This document shows positions 55,901-63,905 of a stretch of DNA of 64,000 nt, piece by piece (position 1 is the first letter of the stretch; each line of letters starts with the position of its first letter). Below the pieces are notes generated by a model. It was given only the letters and a program-made list of their open reading frames with translations, made no database searches and had not been told where the DNA came from. The translations under genes were made by a program, and so were the position numbers. This DNA comes from Alloalcanivorax xenomutans. GTDB lineage: Bacteria; Pseudomonadota; Gammaproteobacteria; Pseudomonadales; Alcanivoracaceae. The stretch spans positions 57,611 to 121,610 of the forward strand of contig NZ_OBMO01000017.1 in the NCBI RefSeq assembly GCF_900217905.1, written 5' to 3'.

Positions 55901-56089
55901 CTGGAATACAGCCTGCAGGCACAGGTGGTGAAACCGATGGCGGTATCACTGTCCTTCGGCATCGTCTTCGCCACTTTGATCACGCTGGTACTGATCCCGA
56001 CGCTCTATATGGTGATGGACGATGTGACGGGATGGTTCGCCGGGCGGCGCAAGAATGCAGCGCCGGCCGGTGATGAGAATGCAGGATAA
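52901..56089 (+). CDS. RND efflux pump permease subunit
   Basis: A 1062-residue AcrB/MdtB-type proton-driven pump with two repeated halves, each with a large periplasmic loop. Helix 4 carries the acidic pair (VVLGIVVDDAIIIGESAYT) of the proton relay, and the second half repeats VVVNDSLILVDFVNRYR. The start at 52901 follows GGGAG and overlaps the adaptor gene. Substrate cannot be predicted. The gene ends 9 nt from a convergent acyltransferase gene; this leaves little room for terminators. Confidence 0.94.
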   Translation: MSSPPDADHQQSGAPRLNAYTGLIAWFTHNPVAANLLMAILIIGGAITAFTITKEIQPQVETNYVTITVPYLGATPTDVEQGVLIKIEEAIQDLEGIREIVSIASEGNGSVQVEVAPDYDIREVMDNIKMRVDSITSFPAETERPVYQRNVWSTEVIWVAVSSVDVDDRTLKEVARRVRDDITALPSVTKTELIGDRPYEIGIEVSEETLRNYGLTLTEVADAVGRSSLDLPGGRIQAAGGDILVRTVGQAYVGRDFEDIVVRTNPDGSRLLLRDIADIRDGFVEDNYYLTHNGRPAVGIRVLALGEQDALALSREVRDYVDRMQESLPDGVQVNWMIDVSYYLEGRLNMMSENLLMGAVLVFLILSLFLRLKLAFWVMAGLLTAFLGTLFTLPLFGITINLISLFAFLVVLGIVVDDAIIIGESAYTRIQRDGHSTNNVVLGVLDVAGPATFGVLTTMAAFLPILLVSGIWGQFFASIGGVVVICLFYSLIESKLILPAHLAHMRDAPAETSKPNRMIRFQRRFSDGLFRFVDNTYLPLLRRILRHRYLALAGALSVLILAVGLIVGGLLRVVFIPDLSGDFVQVELEMNKGTPAYVTQTNLDTIGKALTEVDQELQQELGLNEPLVRTQLAWTESDTTGGIVVELVKSENSLVSVPELSRRWREKVGRIPGARTFHIGGEGGPDDNDISLELVGQNQAHLEAASAELEQRLRDYNGVYDLRNSHDSGVREIQLRIKPEAELLGLSQRDLARQVRQAFYGEEVQRIQRGQDEVKVMVRYPRAERRSEGYLEDMRIRTGDGQAVPFSAVADLDMGSSPATIRRFDRQRSISITARVDKAVAEPGRITKDLIEHQLPDILSHHPGVSYRVTGATRDQEKMMVDLLYGTGLALFLIYALMAIPLKSYVQPLMIMSVIPFGTIGAAVGHLVLGMPFSLLSMFGIVALAGVVVNDSLILVDFVNRYRRDGEPLVEAAIKAARARFRPIILTSLTTFLGLVPIVFLEYSLQAQVVKPMAVSLSFGIVFATLITLVLIPTLYMVMDDVTGWFAGRRKNAAPAGDENAG

Positions 56090-56098
56090 GAGCCGGTA

Positions 56099-57052
56099 TC
56101 AAGCGTCCTCTTCCAACAGAAAGTGGCGCCACAGATTCAGGCATTTTCGCGTGGCCAGGCGCCCCGCCATCAATGAGGCGTCCACCCGCAGCGACAGAGT
56201 CAACCGGCCGTTGACGATAATGGCGCCATTGGCGACCGGATGATTGGGGCTGCCCGGCCCGCATACCGCCAGACAAGCGGAATCGGAAAAGCCGGCGGCA
56301 CCGAGATCGAGCCGCCAAACCCCCAGGTTGCTGAACGAGCCGAGATGACCGGGCCCCTCGAGCATACGCCGGCATAACCAATCCACCCCGCGCTCACCAA
56401 CCCAGCGGCCCACATGCGCCAGGTGCCAGAAACGCCAGTGCTGCTGCTGGCGCAGCCCCTCGCGCAAAGCGGCGTACAACACCGCCACCGATTGCTCCGG
56501 CGCCACCGGCACATAAAAACCACTGGACAGGTTCATGTCATCCCGGGGGCGGCTCACCGCGCCGCGCATATTCACCGGATATAACCAACTGCCGGTGGAC
56601 GGCGTCTCCAACAGCGTTTCGCCCACCGCCCGATGCAGACGATGCAGCAATAAACTGTTCAACGAACCGTGCTCCTGCTTCGCCCGCGCCATGATCGCCG
56701 CCGTGGCTTCGGGGTCGAAACACGTGGTTTCCACCTGGCCGTGGGGTTCGGGGCCACGCAGACGGCGCCAGGGAAGCGGCTGTCCGGGCGGCGCCCCCGG
56801 TGCCCGCAGCCATTGCCACCAGGGAGGAGGCGAACTCTGACGGCTGTGTGGCACCGGCGGCAACGGTACTCCCCATTGCCGCAGCAACACCAGCAATCCG
56901 CCGATGCCATCGTGATGTCGATGGGGAATCGAATAGCGCCGCTCACCAGCGCCCTCCGGATCGATCACCGCGAAGTGGATGGCATCGTCGATGCCGCAGC
57001 GGCGCCGTGCCCGATACCACATGCCGATATAATCCTTATCCGCCGCCGTCAT
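56099..57052 (-). CDS. Short condensation/CAT-fold acyltransferase
   Basis: A 317-residue protein with the HxxxDG catalytic motif of the chloramphenicol-acetyltransferase/condensation/wax-ester-synthase superfamily (His44-Asp48-Gly49 in PHRHHDGIGGL). It also has a later SNLG (241-244) like that of PapA/alcohol acyltransferase-type members. It is shorter than free-standing condensation domains (about 430-450). It should join an acyl donor to an amine or alcohol. The ATG overlaps the upstream GNAT gene by 4 nt. As the last gene of the GH3 operon it may perform the final coupling. Assignment rests on motifs only. Confidence 0.65.
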   Translation of the reverse strand: MTAADKDYIGMWYRARRRCGIDDAIHFAVIDPEGAGERRYSIPHRHHDGIGGLLVLLRQWGVPLPPVPHSRQSSPPPWWQWLRAPGAPPGQPLPWRRLRGPEPHGQVETTCFDPEATAAIMARAKQEHGSLNSLLLHRLHRAVGETLLETPSTGSWLYPVNMRGAVSRPRDDMNLSSGFYVPVAPEQSVAVLYAALREGLRQQQHWRFWHLAHVGRWVGERGVDWLCRRMLEGPGHLGSFSNLGVWRLDLGAAGFSDSACLAVCGPGSPNHPVANGAIIVNGRLTLSLRVDASLMAGRLATRKCLNLWRHFLLEEDA

Positions 57053-58137
57053 AGCCGGGCCACTTCCACGTAAGGGATCCGGTCCGGCTGCAATCGCGGA
57101 CGCGGGTCTTCACCATAACTGACCAGATAATGGTCGCTGAACAGAGTACGGCGGCGAAAGCCGCGCACCGCGTCGCGCAACGGGTCCTGCGTGAAGAAGC
57201 CGCACACCACCGCGCCGTGATCGCGATGATGGGCGTGCACGGCGTGCTCCAGTAGCGGCGCCAGCCATTGCGGGTCGTTGTTCTCGGTCACCAGGGTGTG
57301 CAGCGTGACAAACGACAAACACTCGCCCGGCGCCGGCAACCGCAAACCGCCATGCAACGGGCGGGTGGCATTAAGCAACGGCCGCAGCCATTCCAGAGCG
57401 CCGCGATAGCCATTTACCCGCGTCTGCTTGATATCGCTCTGGTTCCAGCTCCCCAGGACCCCCTTCAGTGTCGTCCCCTGCCAGACGCCGACCCAGTCGC
57501 CCAGGCTCAGGCCATGAAAATAAGGAGAGGAGTACAGCTCACTCAGGTCCAGCCGGGGGAAAAACTGCTTGCGCGGCCCTTCCCGTTCCAGCAACGCCAG
57601 CAGCGCGCCGCGATCCGCCCCGGTCATGGCGCGCACGGTGAGCCCCGCCGGCGCCCGAAAGCGGCCCGGGCGGGTATGGATCACGCTGGTCTCGATGGTG
57701 CCAAAGGGATAATAGCCAGGCAGCCCGGCGCGGCCGCTGGCCACGGTATTCCGTGATACTCCGTTATCGCGCAGGATCACCGTCTGCATCCACTCCGCTT
57801 CGTGCAGAGTGGTTTTCAAAGTGCGGAACAGGCGAAACAACAAGCGGCTGCCCTGATGCCGGGGCGCGATACGCAGATCATGCGCATAGCGGATTGGCAC
57901 GCAATCGCCATTCACCCATACGCGGCGACGGCCCACGTTGTACACGGCGCCCAGCTCCGGCGAGGGCCCGTCAGTCTCCGCCACCCAGACTTCCGGTTCT
58001 TCACAGGTGATGGCGGCCCCGCGGAAATAATCCGGGCGCCGTTCAAACGTCAATGACATCGCCCCCGGCTGCGGCGTGTTTTCCAGCAACGCCAAGATCG
58101 CCGGGTTGTCCTGACTGGTGGCTCTTCGGATACGCAT
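57049..58137 (-). CDS. GNAT-family acyltransferase, 362 residues
   Basis: The first ~150 residues look like a GNAT domain with acetyl-CoA loop RHQGSRLLFRLFR (93-105). The second half (from about 170, TVRAMTGADRGALLALLERE) resembles a second, degenerate GNAT copy, so this is a tandem GNAT. Substrate unknown. The ATG has GAGGAGGGG just upstream. It begins 9 nt after the GH3 gene and overlaps the condensation-like gene by 4 nt, so all three are certainly co-expressed. Confidence 0.75.
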   Translation of the reverse strand: MRIRRATSQDNPAILALLENTPQPGAMSLTFERRPDYFRGAAITCEEPEVWVAETDGPSPELGAVYNVGRRRVWVNGDCVPIRYAHDLRIAPRHQGSRLLFRLFRTLKTTLHEAEWMQTVILRDNGVSRNTVASGRAGLPGYYPFGTIETSVIHTRPGRFRAPAGLTVRAMTGADRGALLALLEREGPRKQFFPRLDLSELYSSPYFHGLSLGDWVGVWQGTTLKGVLGSWNQSDIKQTRVNGYRGALEWLRPLLNATRPLHGGLRLPAPGECLSFVTLHTLVTENNDPQWLAPLLEHAVHAHHRDHGAVVCGFFTQDPLRDAVRGFRRRTLFSDHYLVSYGEDPRPRLQPDRIPYVEVARL

Positions 58138-58146
58138 GGCCCCTCC

Positions 58147-59757
58147 TCAGACTGAAACCGGCGATGCCGATGGCGCGAGGAAAGCCGGCGCGGTTCCCGG
58201 CCAGGCACGCAGGGACTCGATCTTGATGTTGCCCTCGATCATGCCCTGGTCCCGGCAATGGCCCAGATAACGTTCGCGCATGTCCGCCAGCACCACACAC
58301 CGCAGCGGCGCCAGCTGGTGCAGATTGCGCGCGAGACGATAATGGAAATGGCCGCCGAGGGCCTGCTCCAGATGCTCGGCCAGCGGTGCCACCGGCGTTT
58401 GCGGCGAGCCTTCCAGCAGCGCCAGATAACCGGGTTTCCCGTCACCGGCATCATCACAGGCCACCACGCCCACCGGCGTCACGCCGGGTGGCAATGGCGC
58501 CCGCGCGAACGCGTCGTTGACTGCCTCGCCGGTCATCTTCTCGCCAACCAGATCGACGGTGCCACGCCGCCCCAGGAAACGCAGGCAAGGCACCGTGCGC
58601 CAATGTTCGGTCACTTCCACCAGGTCATTGAGCCGGTAGCGCAGCAAGCCGCTGCCGGTACTCAGCAACGGCATCACCCGCTGCCCGGCTTCCAGCTCCC
58701 AGGGGGCATAGATGGCACCGTCATCCGGATCCTGGAACTCATACACGTGGCTGCGATACGCCAGCGGGTAACGGCCCTGACAGGGAAAGGTCACCACCCC
58801 TTCGGTGGCCCACAATCCCTTGCCCTGGAACTCCGCGTGCGGCAACAGCGATTGCAGGCGCCGTGCCCAAGGTTCGGACGCGGCGGTATCCCAGGCGCTG
58901 ACCAACGCCAGCGCCGGCCACAGGACACGGAAAAAATCCGCCGCCAGCTCACCATCCCAAGCCCTGAGCAGGGCGGCCGCACGGGGACAACGCGGACACC
59001 CGGACTCCGCCATCGCCGCTCGCCGCAATCCCCAGTCCCCCTGGTTCAACACTTCCGCCAGTTCCTCGCGCCACTTGGCCAGACCTTCCAGCAGGCCGAT
59101 ACCGAAGGTGGGACTCCACACCGACAGCAGACTCAGGCGGCGGTCGGCGACCAGGTAAGCCAGGGTGGCGAACAGGGAATCGTCGGAGGTGCGGGCCAGA
59201 GCCACCGTGGACGGCACGCTCTGGGTGGCGCCGGCGATCAACCGCTTGCCCCAGGACATCAACGCCAGGTCGTCATTCAGTTCCTCGCCGAGGGACTCTC
59301 GCAGCGCGGTGGGCATCCAGGACAGCGACCAATAATGCCGGCCGTGCCGCAGCTTCGGATAACGCTGATAAAGGTCCGCCAGCCAGGGGCCGATGGCGCC
59401 GTCCAGTTCGCCGAGAAAGGCGCGGCTGTAAGGAATCCATTTGATCGCCGAGGTGGAACCACTGGTTGGCTGGTAACGGGCGGTGGGTGAGGCGATCAGT
59501 GGGTTGACACCGTCGCGCCGGCCCTGCTCCACCCGGGCGCGCCAGTCTTCGTAGCCGGTAACCGGCAACCGTTCGGCGAAACGCTCCCAGGACCAGTTCT
59601 CACCGATCCCTTGCTCCCGCCCCGCCGGCGACGCCGCCACTTGCCGCATCAACTGGCGATGACGAAAGCGCTGGGTGTGCTCCAGATGGGAGAGGCCGGT
59701 GCGGAAACGCCGTCCGGCGGGCAGCACCCCCAGATGCAATAGCCGTTGGCTGAGCAT
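58147..59757 (-). CDS. GH3-family acyl-adenylate/amido synthetase
   Basis: A 536-residue member of the GH3 auxin-responsive promoter family. These ANL-type enzymes adenylate a carboxylic acid and, in plants, transfer it to an amino acid. Motifs: ATP loop PTSGSTSAIKW (97-107), ATEGVV with Glu319, YRLND (374-378, Asn where many members have Gly), and GEK (405-407) before the C-terminal domain. All are recognisable, so activity is likely, though the Gly-to-Asn change may alter nucleotide binding. AAGGAGAGG precedes the ATG. It is the central enzyme of the four-gene operon. Confidence 0.85.
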   Translation of the reverse strand: MLSQRLLHLGVLPAGRRFRTGLSHLEHTQRFRHRQLMRQVAASPAGREQGIGENWSWERFAERLPVTGYEDWRARVEQGRRDGVNPLIASPTARYQPTSGSTSAIKWIPYSRAFLGELDGAIGPWLADLYQRYPKLRHGRHYWSLSWMPTALRESLGEELNDDLALMSWGKRLIAGATQSVPSTVALARTSDDSLFATLAYLVADRRLSLLSVWSPTFGIGLLEGLAKWREELAEVLNQGDWGLRRAAMAESGCPRCPRAAALLRAWDGELAADFFRVLWPALALVSAWDTAASEPWARRLQSLLPHAEFQGKGLWATEGVVTFPCQGRYPLAYRSHVYEFQDPDDGAIYAPWELEAGQRVMPLLSTGSGLLRYRLNDLVEVTEHWRTVPCLRFLGRRGTVDLVGEKMTGEAVNDAFARAPLPPGVTPVGVVACDDAGDGKPGYLALLEGSPQTPVAPLAEHLEQALGGHFHYRLARNLHQLAPLRCVVLADMRERYLGHCRDQGMIEGNIKIESLRAWPGTAPAFLAPSASPVSV

Positions 59758-59766
59758 ACCCTCTCC

Positions 59767-60540
59767 TTATTCGTACGCTGCCGGACGGACGGCCAGACGC
59801 AGGCGGCGCGGCCGCTTGCGCCACAGTTTGGCCAGATAGGCCTGCACCGTGCCGCGATCAAAGACACCCACACAGGGCAGTTCGGTGCCCCGTTCCCAGG
59901 TCGGGTTACGCTCCTCGAAGAAGCGGATCTTGACGTTGCCGTCGCGCATGTCCTGGGAAATCGGCGCCACCGCGCCCTTGAGCGCGGAGTAGTTTTCGCC
60001 GAAGTCCAGCAGCTTGCGCTCGGAGCAATAGCTGCCGGAATAGAGCCGCTCGCAATAGTGGTCGACGTATTCCGCCAGATCCTGATGCTCGCCATCGGGA
60101 TGGGGATAATACCGTTTGAAGTTATTGGCCAGCAGCAAGTAAGTCTTGTAGCCCTTGGAGATCAGCAGCCACACCAACATCCTGGTCGGGCGTTTCATTT
60201 TTTCCCGCACCATCCAACGCAGGAAAGCGGTCTGCAGGGAGCGATCCCCCCAGTATTGTTTCTCGAGGATGGTGTCACCACTGAAGACCCCGGTGGCCGC
60301 CCGCCCCCTGACGTTCATCGGCACGGTTTTCAGTGTCGAGAAGCCCACCACCTGCTGATCCAGGGTCCGGCGCACCATGAAGACGCCGCTCTTCTCCGAC
60401 ATATCCTTGACGAAGACCTCCAGGGACACGTTCTGGTAGTACTTTTCGTAGAGTCCGTACATCTCCTTCATGTCGATGAAGGAGATCCGCTCGATGGGTA
60501 CGTAGCGTGTTTTCAACGTATTGCCGGTATCACCCGCCAT
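59767..60540 (-). CDS. Conserved protein, GNAT-like fold, first gene of GH3 operon
   Basis: A 257-residue protein starting at an ATG with GGAGAAGGA upstream. It shows a GNAT-like core: FIDMKEMYGLYEKYYQNVS (a substrate helix), VFMVRRTLDQQVVGFSTLKT, then VFSGDTILEKQYWGDRSLQT near the position of the acetyl-CoA loop, and LLISKGYKTYLLLANNF. The usual R/Q-x-x-G-x-G/A is not clear, so the fold call is tentative. The basic C-terminus (LWRKRPRRLRLAVRP) is unusual. It lies 9 nt upstream of the GH3 gene. N-acyltransferase activity is an inference from fold and context. Confidence 0.6.
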   Translation of the reverse strand: MAGDTGNTLKTRYVPIERISFIDMKEMYGLYEKYYQNVSLEVFVKDMSEKSGVFMVRRTLDQQVVGFSTLKTVPMNVRGRAATGVFSGDTILEKQYWGDRSLQTAFLRWMVREKMKRPTRMLVWLLISKGYKTYLLLANNFKRYYPHPDGEHQDLAEYVDHYCERLYSGSYCSERKLLDFGENYSALKGAVAPISQDMRDGNVKIRFFEERNPTWERGTELPCVGVFDRGTVQAYLAKLWRKRPRRLRLAVRPAAYE

Positions 60541-60710
60541 GTTCCTTCTCCATCCTTGATAGTGCACTTGGCCGCGCCGTGGCACGACGATTCCCGTCCG
60601 GCATCAAACCGGAACCATGGTCCCTTATCTGGCGTTACTTATTTGACGTTATGCTTGGCGTAATAAGCTGTTTGTATCCCGAGCTTCACCGTCTTCCCGG
60701 TGTCACGGTT

Positions 60711-60738
60711 ATTGTTCTAACCGATTCGTCTGAACAAT
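60711..60738. promoter_or_regulatory. Candidate operator upstream of GH3 operon
   Basis: ATTGTTC-N14-GAACAAT is a perfect 7-bp inverted repeat about 170 nt upstream of the first GH3-operon start. The size suits a dimeric regulator. No regulator gene is adjacent, so this is tentative. Confidence 0.3.
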
Positions 60739-61001
60739 CGATGACAGCATCTAGCCAGGGCAAGAAAGAGAAAACAAGTGCAATGTCATGAAATCGGAAC
60801 TGGACCCGCTGAATCGCGCAAAGCACTATTTTTTATGAGGTTATTCGTTGTCATGAGGGTCTCATTTTCAACAAAGGACAACAAAAAATTCATTGAAATG
60901 AAGGAAAAATTCGGAGAGGAATGGCGTTTGGAAATGGCAATACCCACATACTCAGAATGGAGTTTTTCTTGCCAGGCAGGATAATCAGAATCGGCACAAG
61001 G

Positions 61002-61067
61002 CCGCTGTAGGAGCTTGCCTTGCAAGCGAAGGGATTGCGGCAGGATATTCGCTTGCAAGGCAAGCCG
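61002..61067. repeat. REP-like palindrome, family copy D
   Basis: GAGCTTGCCTTGCAAGCGAA (61011-61030) pairs with TTCGCTTGCAAGGCAAGC (61048-61065); the outer stem on the right is disrupted by a CGCCCGGCGCC insertion before TTACAGCGACTTCGTAG. It lies downstream of tusA. Confidence 0.75.
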
Positions 61068-61164
61068 CCCGGCGCCCTGCTGTTACAGCGACTTCGTAGT
61101 TCCTTCCGAGGGAAATCGCCGCCACTTCACGTGGCCGCGATTGGCATGTTGCGTACGAGCACTC

Positions 61165-61407
61165 TCAGCGCTTTTTCTCGATCCAATAAAGGAACAGCTC
61201 GCCGTCCTGCCGCCGGGCCAACAGAGTGTGGCCCAGGAACTGGCAGAACTTGGGGATATCCCGTTCGGTGGAGGGATCAGTGGCGCGGACTTCCAGCACC
61301 TCTCCCGGCGCCATGTCACGCACTTTGCTGTGCAGCAACATCACCGGCTCCGGGCATAGCAGACCGGTGGCGTCGAGGTGGTGCTGGGCGTCAATGGCGT
61401 CGGACAT
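61165..61407 (-). CDS. tusA: Sulfurtransferase TusA
   Basis: An 80-residue sulfur-carrier protein. The hallmark [20 protein letters not shown] has the reactive cysteine in CPEP, followed by [21 protein letters not shown]. TusA hands sulfur from IscS to the TusBCD relay for 2-thiouridine in tRNA. The ATG at 61407 is chosen because it starts the conserved region. It lies 17 nt downstream of the MFS gene on the same strand. Confidence 0.94.
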   Translation of the reverse strand: MSDAIDAQHHLDATGLLCPEPVMLLHSKVRDMAPGEVLEVRATDPSTERDIPKFCQFLGHTLLARRQDGELFLYWIEKKR

Positions 61408-61424
61408 GGTATTTCCGCGGAGAT

Positions 61425-62696
61425 TCAGGAGTGATCGGGCGCGCCAGTATAACGCCCCGTCACGCCGGGCCCAAGCGGTGGTCGCCAGGCCAGCGCCAGC
61501 AAGGCCACCGCGCAGCCCAGCAGCGCCGCCAGCAGGAAATGGCCGGCATAGCCGAAGTAACCGGCGCTGAACCCGCTGGCCAGCGTGAACAATCCCACCG
61601 CCATCAGTTGCAACGACGCTTGCAGCGTGTAATCCCCCCCTTCCGAGCCGGACCGGCAATAGGCCATCATCACCACGAACAAGGCCACCGTGGAGGCACC
61701 GTCCGCCGCCTGCTCGAACAGGGAAACCGCCCATATCGTCGGCACGCCGGCATCGCTCCGAGCCACCCACCACCAGCCCACGAACGCGAGCCCCTGCCAC
61801 AGACCCAGCCCCACCAGGGCCCGTCGATAATGCCAGCGGCGCATCAGCACGCCGGCCAGCAAGGCACTGAGCAGTCCCACCAGCGAGGCCACCAGGTCGA
61901 GCCGTCCGACGGCGGCAAGCGTCCAGCCCTGATCCACCAGATAGGGCTTGATCATGCGGCTACCAAACCCGTCACCGACCTTGTAACCGAGCAGGATCAC
62001 CGCCCAGAGCAGCAGCCCCGGCCGCCACCAGAAGTCACGTGACCGCTGCCACCACCACAGCACCCCACGCCGCCGTGGAAACGGCGCCGCGGCCTCCGCC
62101 GGTTCAGGGAAACGCAAGATTCCAATCAACAGCACGCCAATCATCACGGTCAGCAACCACAACGAGCCGCGCCAGCCGATCAGGTCGTTGGCGATCAGAA
62201 AAAGACCACCGCTGAGAATCAACCCGATCTTGTAGCCGGACACCTGGATGCCATTACCAAGGCCACGCAGGTCGCCCCTGAGCCAGCGTACCGCCAGGCC
62301 ATCGGCGGCCACGTCCTGGGTGGCACTGGCCAGATTGATCAGGAACAGGATCAAAAGCAGAACCGGAAACGCCTCGCCAAACCAAAGCGGGCGCTCCAAC
62401 AACGACAGCACCAGCAACAGTGCCATCACCAGCAGCTGTGCCCACGCCACCCAGCGCAGGCGGTGGCCGGCGCGGGCACCGGCCCCCGGATCCACCCAGG
62501 GCGCCCACAGAAACTTCAGCGCCCAGGGCAACGCCGCCAGAGCCAGCAGACCAATCCATTGCGTGGACAGTCCCGCTTCCCGGGCCAGCGCCGGCACCGC
62601 CTTGGCCAGCAACCCGGAGGGCAGACCTTGCAGAAAATAGAGCCCGGCCAGGGTCAGCAGCACGTATGCCGGGGCCGGACCGCGCTCAGGGGGCAC
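61425..62696 (-). CDS. MFS transporter, AmpG-like
   Basis: A 423-residue major-facilitator protein with about twelve hydrophobic helices. AmpG-like features are [22 protein letters not shown] and [18 protein letters not shown]. AmpG proteins import muropeptides for recycling, but the family also includes carriers of unknown substrate. The GTG at 62696 overlaps the rlmM stop by 11 nt and has GGGTGG upstream; a frame to 62819 only mirrors the rlmM coding strand. Co-transcribed with rlmM and tusA. Confidence 0.86.
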   Translation of the reverse strand: MPPERGPAPAYVLLTLAGLYFLQGLPSGLLAKAVPALAREAGLSTQWIGLLALAALPWALKFLWAPWVDPGAGARAGHRLRWVAWAQLLVMALLLVLSLLERPLWFGEAFPVLLLILFLINLASATQDVAADGLAVRWLRGDLRGLGNGIQVSGYKIGLILSGGLFLIANDLIGWRGSLWLLTVMIGVLLIGILRFPEPAEAAAPFPRRRGVLWWWQRSRDFWWRPGLLLWAVILLGYKVGDGFGSRMIKPYLVDQGWTLAAVGRLDLVASLVGLLSALLAGVLMRRWHYRRALVGLGLWQGLAFVGWWWVARSDAGVPTIWAVSLFEQAADGASTVALFVVMMAYCRSGSEGGDYTLQASLQLMAVGLFTLASGFSAGYFGYAGHFLLAALLGCAVALLALAWRPPLGPGVTGRYTGAPDHS

Positions 62697-63726
62697 GGGT
62701 ATCCACCCAGACGGTGATTTCCTCGCGATCGTAGTACAGATGGGCGGCGTTGATGCGCGCGGCCAATCCTTGTTTTTCCAGGCCTTCCGCCAACCGTTCC
62801 AACAGCACCCGCGACTCACGATAACGGCGCGCCATCGGCAATTTCAGATTGAACAACGCCGTCCGGGCCCAGCCCTGGGTGAGCCATTTCAGCATCAGCG
62901 ATTGCGTGCGCGCCGGCTTGTCCACCACATCGCAGACCACCAGGTCCACCGGCCGCTCCGGGCGCCAGGTGAAGGCGTCGGCGGAAACGTGCCGTACCGG
63001 GTATTCCTCCAGCAGGCGGGTATCAAGACGGCCATGATCGATGCCGGTGACCTTGATACCCAAACGCGCCAGCTGCCAGCTCCAACCGCCGGGAGCGGCG
63101 CCCAGGTCCACCGCCGTGTGCAGCCCCTCCGGCCGGCCGCGACCGAGGAAACGCAGCATCGCCTCCTCCAGTTTCAACGCCGACCGGCTCGGCGCCTCCG
63201 GCGCCAGTCGCAGCCGCTGAATTCCCCCTTCCGGCAATGGCAGCCGGGCCGGGCTGACACCGATATGGCCGTGGCGGGAATCGTCGAAATAAAGGTGTAA
63301 ACGCTGACCGGCATGTGAGCGCAGCAACCCTTCCCTGCGCAGACGCGGCTCCAGGGCCTTGCGGAAGCCACGCAGGAAACCGGCCAGTTCACGGCGGTCA
63401 TTAGTGTCCGCGTGTTCCAGATACAGCTCCGTGTAAGGGCCGTTGCGTTTCAATTCCGGCCACAAGGCGCCAATGCGGTCCCGCTCCGGCAGATCGTCGA
63501 ACGCCGCCACCAGCGGATAGAAGGTCCGGGCGAAAATCAGCCCGCTCTCCAGAATCGGCGCCGGATCCCCTTGCAGGTTCTCCCAGAACACGCAGCCGCT
63601 ATCCGGTTGCGCCTGCGGATAACCGGCGGCGCCCAGATCAGCGGCCCGATCCGACAGCTCCGCCGCCAGATCCGACTCAAACCCGGGCCGGCACAGGGCC
63701 AGGTAGCGGTGTGGTTGCTCAGCCAT
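62686..63726 (-). CDS. rlmM: 23S rRNA (cytidine-2498-2'-O)-methyltransferase RlmM
   Basis: A 346-residue methyltransferase. An N-terminal THUMP-like RNA-binding region (about 1-170) is followed by a Rossmann methyltransferase domain with the S-adenosylmethionine motif [16 protein letters not shown] and the conserved [12 protein letters not shown] and [10 protein letters not shown]. It methylates C2498 of 23S rRNA. A low-complexity repeat starts 14 nt upstream of its ATG, so its upstream signals were probably rearranged. Confidence 0.95.
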   Translation of the reverse strand: MAEQPHRYLALCRPGFESDLAAELSDRAADLGAAGYPQAQPDSGCVFWENLQGDPAPILESGLIFARTFYPLVAAFDDLPERDRIGALWPELKRNGPYTELYLEHADTNDRRELAGFLRGFRKALEPRLRREGLLRSHAGQRLHLYFDDSRHGHIGVSPARLPLPEGGIQRLRLAPEAPSRSALKLEEAMLRFLGRGRPEGLHTAVDLGAAPGGWSWQLARLGIKVTGIDHGRLDTRLLEEYPVRHVSADAFTWRPERPVDLVVCDVVDKPARTQSLMLKWLTQGWARTALFNLKLPMARRYRESRVLLERLAEGLEKQGLAARINAAHLYYDREEITVWVDTRAP

Positions 63727-63740
63727 AAACCCTCGGGAAA

Positions 63741-63774
63741 GCAGTTAATAGTTAACAGTGAATAGTGAACAGCG
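63741..63774. repeat. Low-complexity repeat (AACAGTGAATA family), copy 2
   Basis: AGTTAATAGTTAACAGTGAA followed by TAGTGAACAGCG matches, inverted, the 3' part of the repeat at 7132-7239. It lies immediately upstream of the rlmM start. Confidence 0.6.
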
Positions 63775-63905
63775 AAAGTCAAAACAGATTGCGGTTTCGC
63801 AATAGCCGTTTGCGTATCAGCAGATGCCAAATTGAACCGCGGCGTTTTTCAGGACAAAGATGCCGCACCCAGGTTTTGAGCGCGGCCTCCTGAATTGCGG
63901 ATCAC

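Larger units (their letters stand above)
60541..61164. other. 624-nt intergenic region with AT-rich island
   Basis: Between the GH3-operon start and tusA. It holds the GH3 leader and promoter, an inverted repeat (60711-60738), an AT-rich stretch (about 60770-60985) unlike its surroundings, and a REP copy (61002-61067). Short ORFs here (e.g. a 43-residue frame from the ATG at 60853) have no convincing start signal, so none is called. Confidence 0.55.

Noticed and set aside
60580..60595. Second sigma-54-like sequence (TGGCACGACGATTCCC)
   Set aside because: The -24 part is perfect, but the -12 lacks the essential GC (TTCCC), and it points away from the GH3 operon with no gene nearby downstream.
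60786..61058. 90-residue minus-strand frame beside tusA
   Set aside because: Its N-terminal part is encoded by the REP palindrome and the rest by the AT-rich island; no ribosome-binding site or family resemblance.
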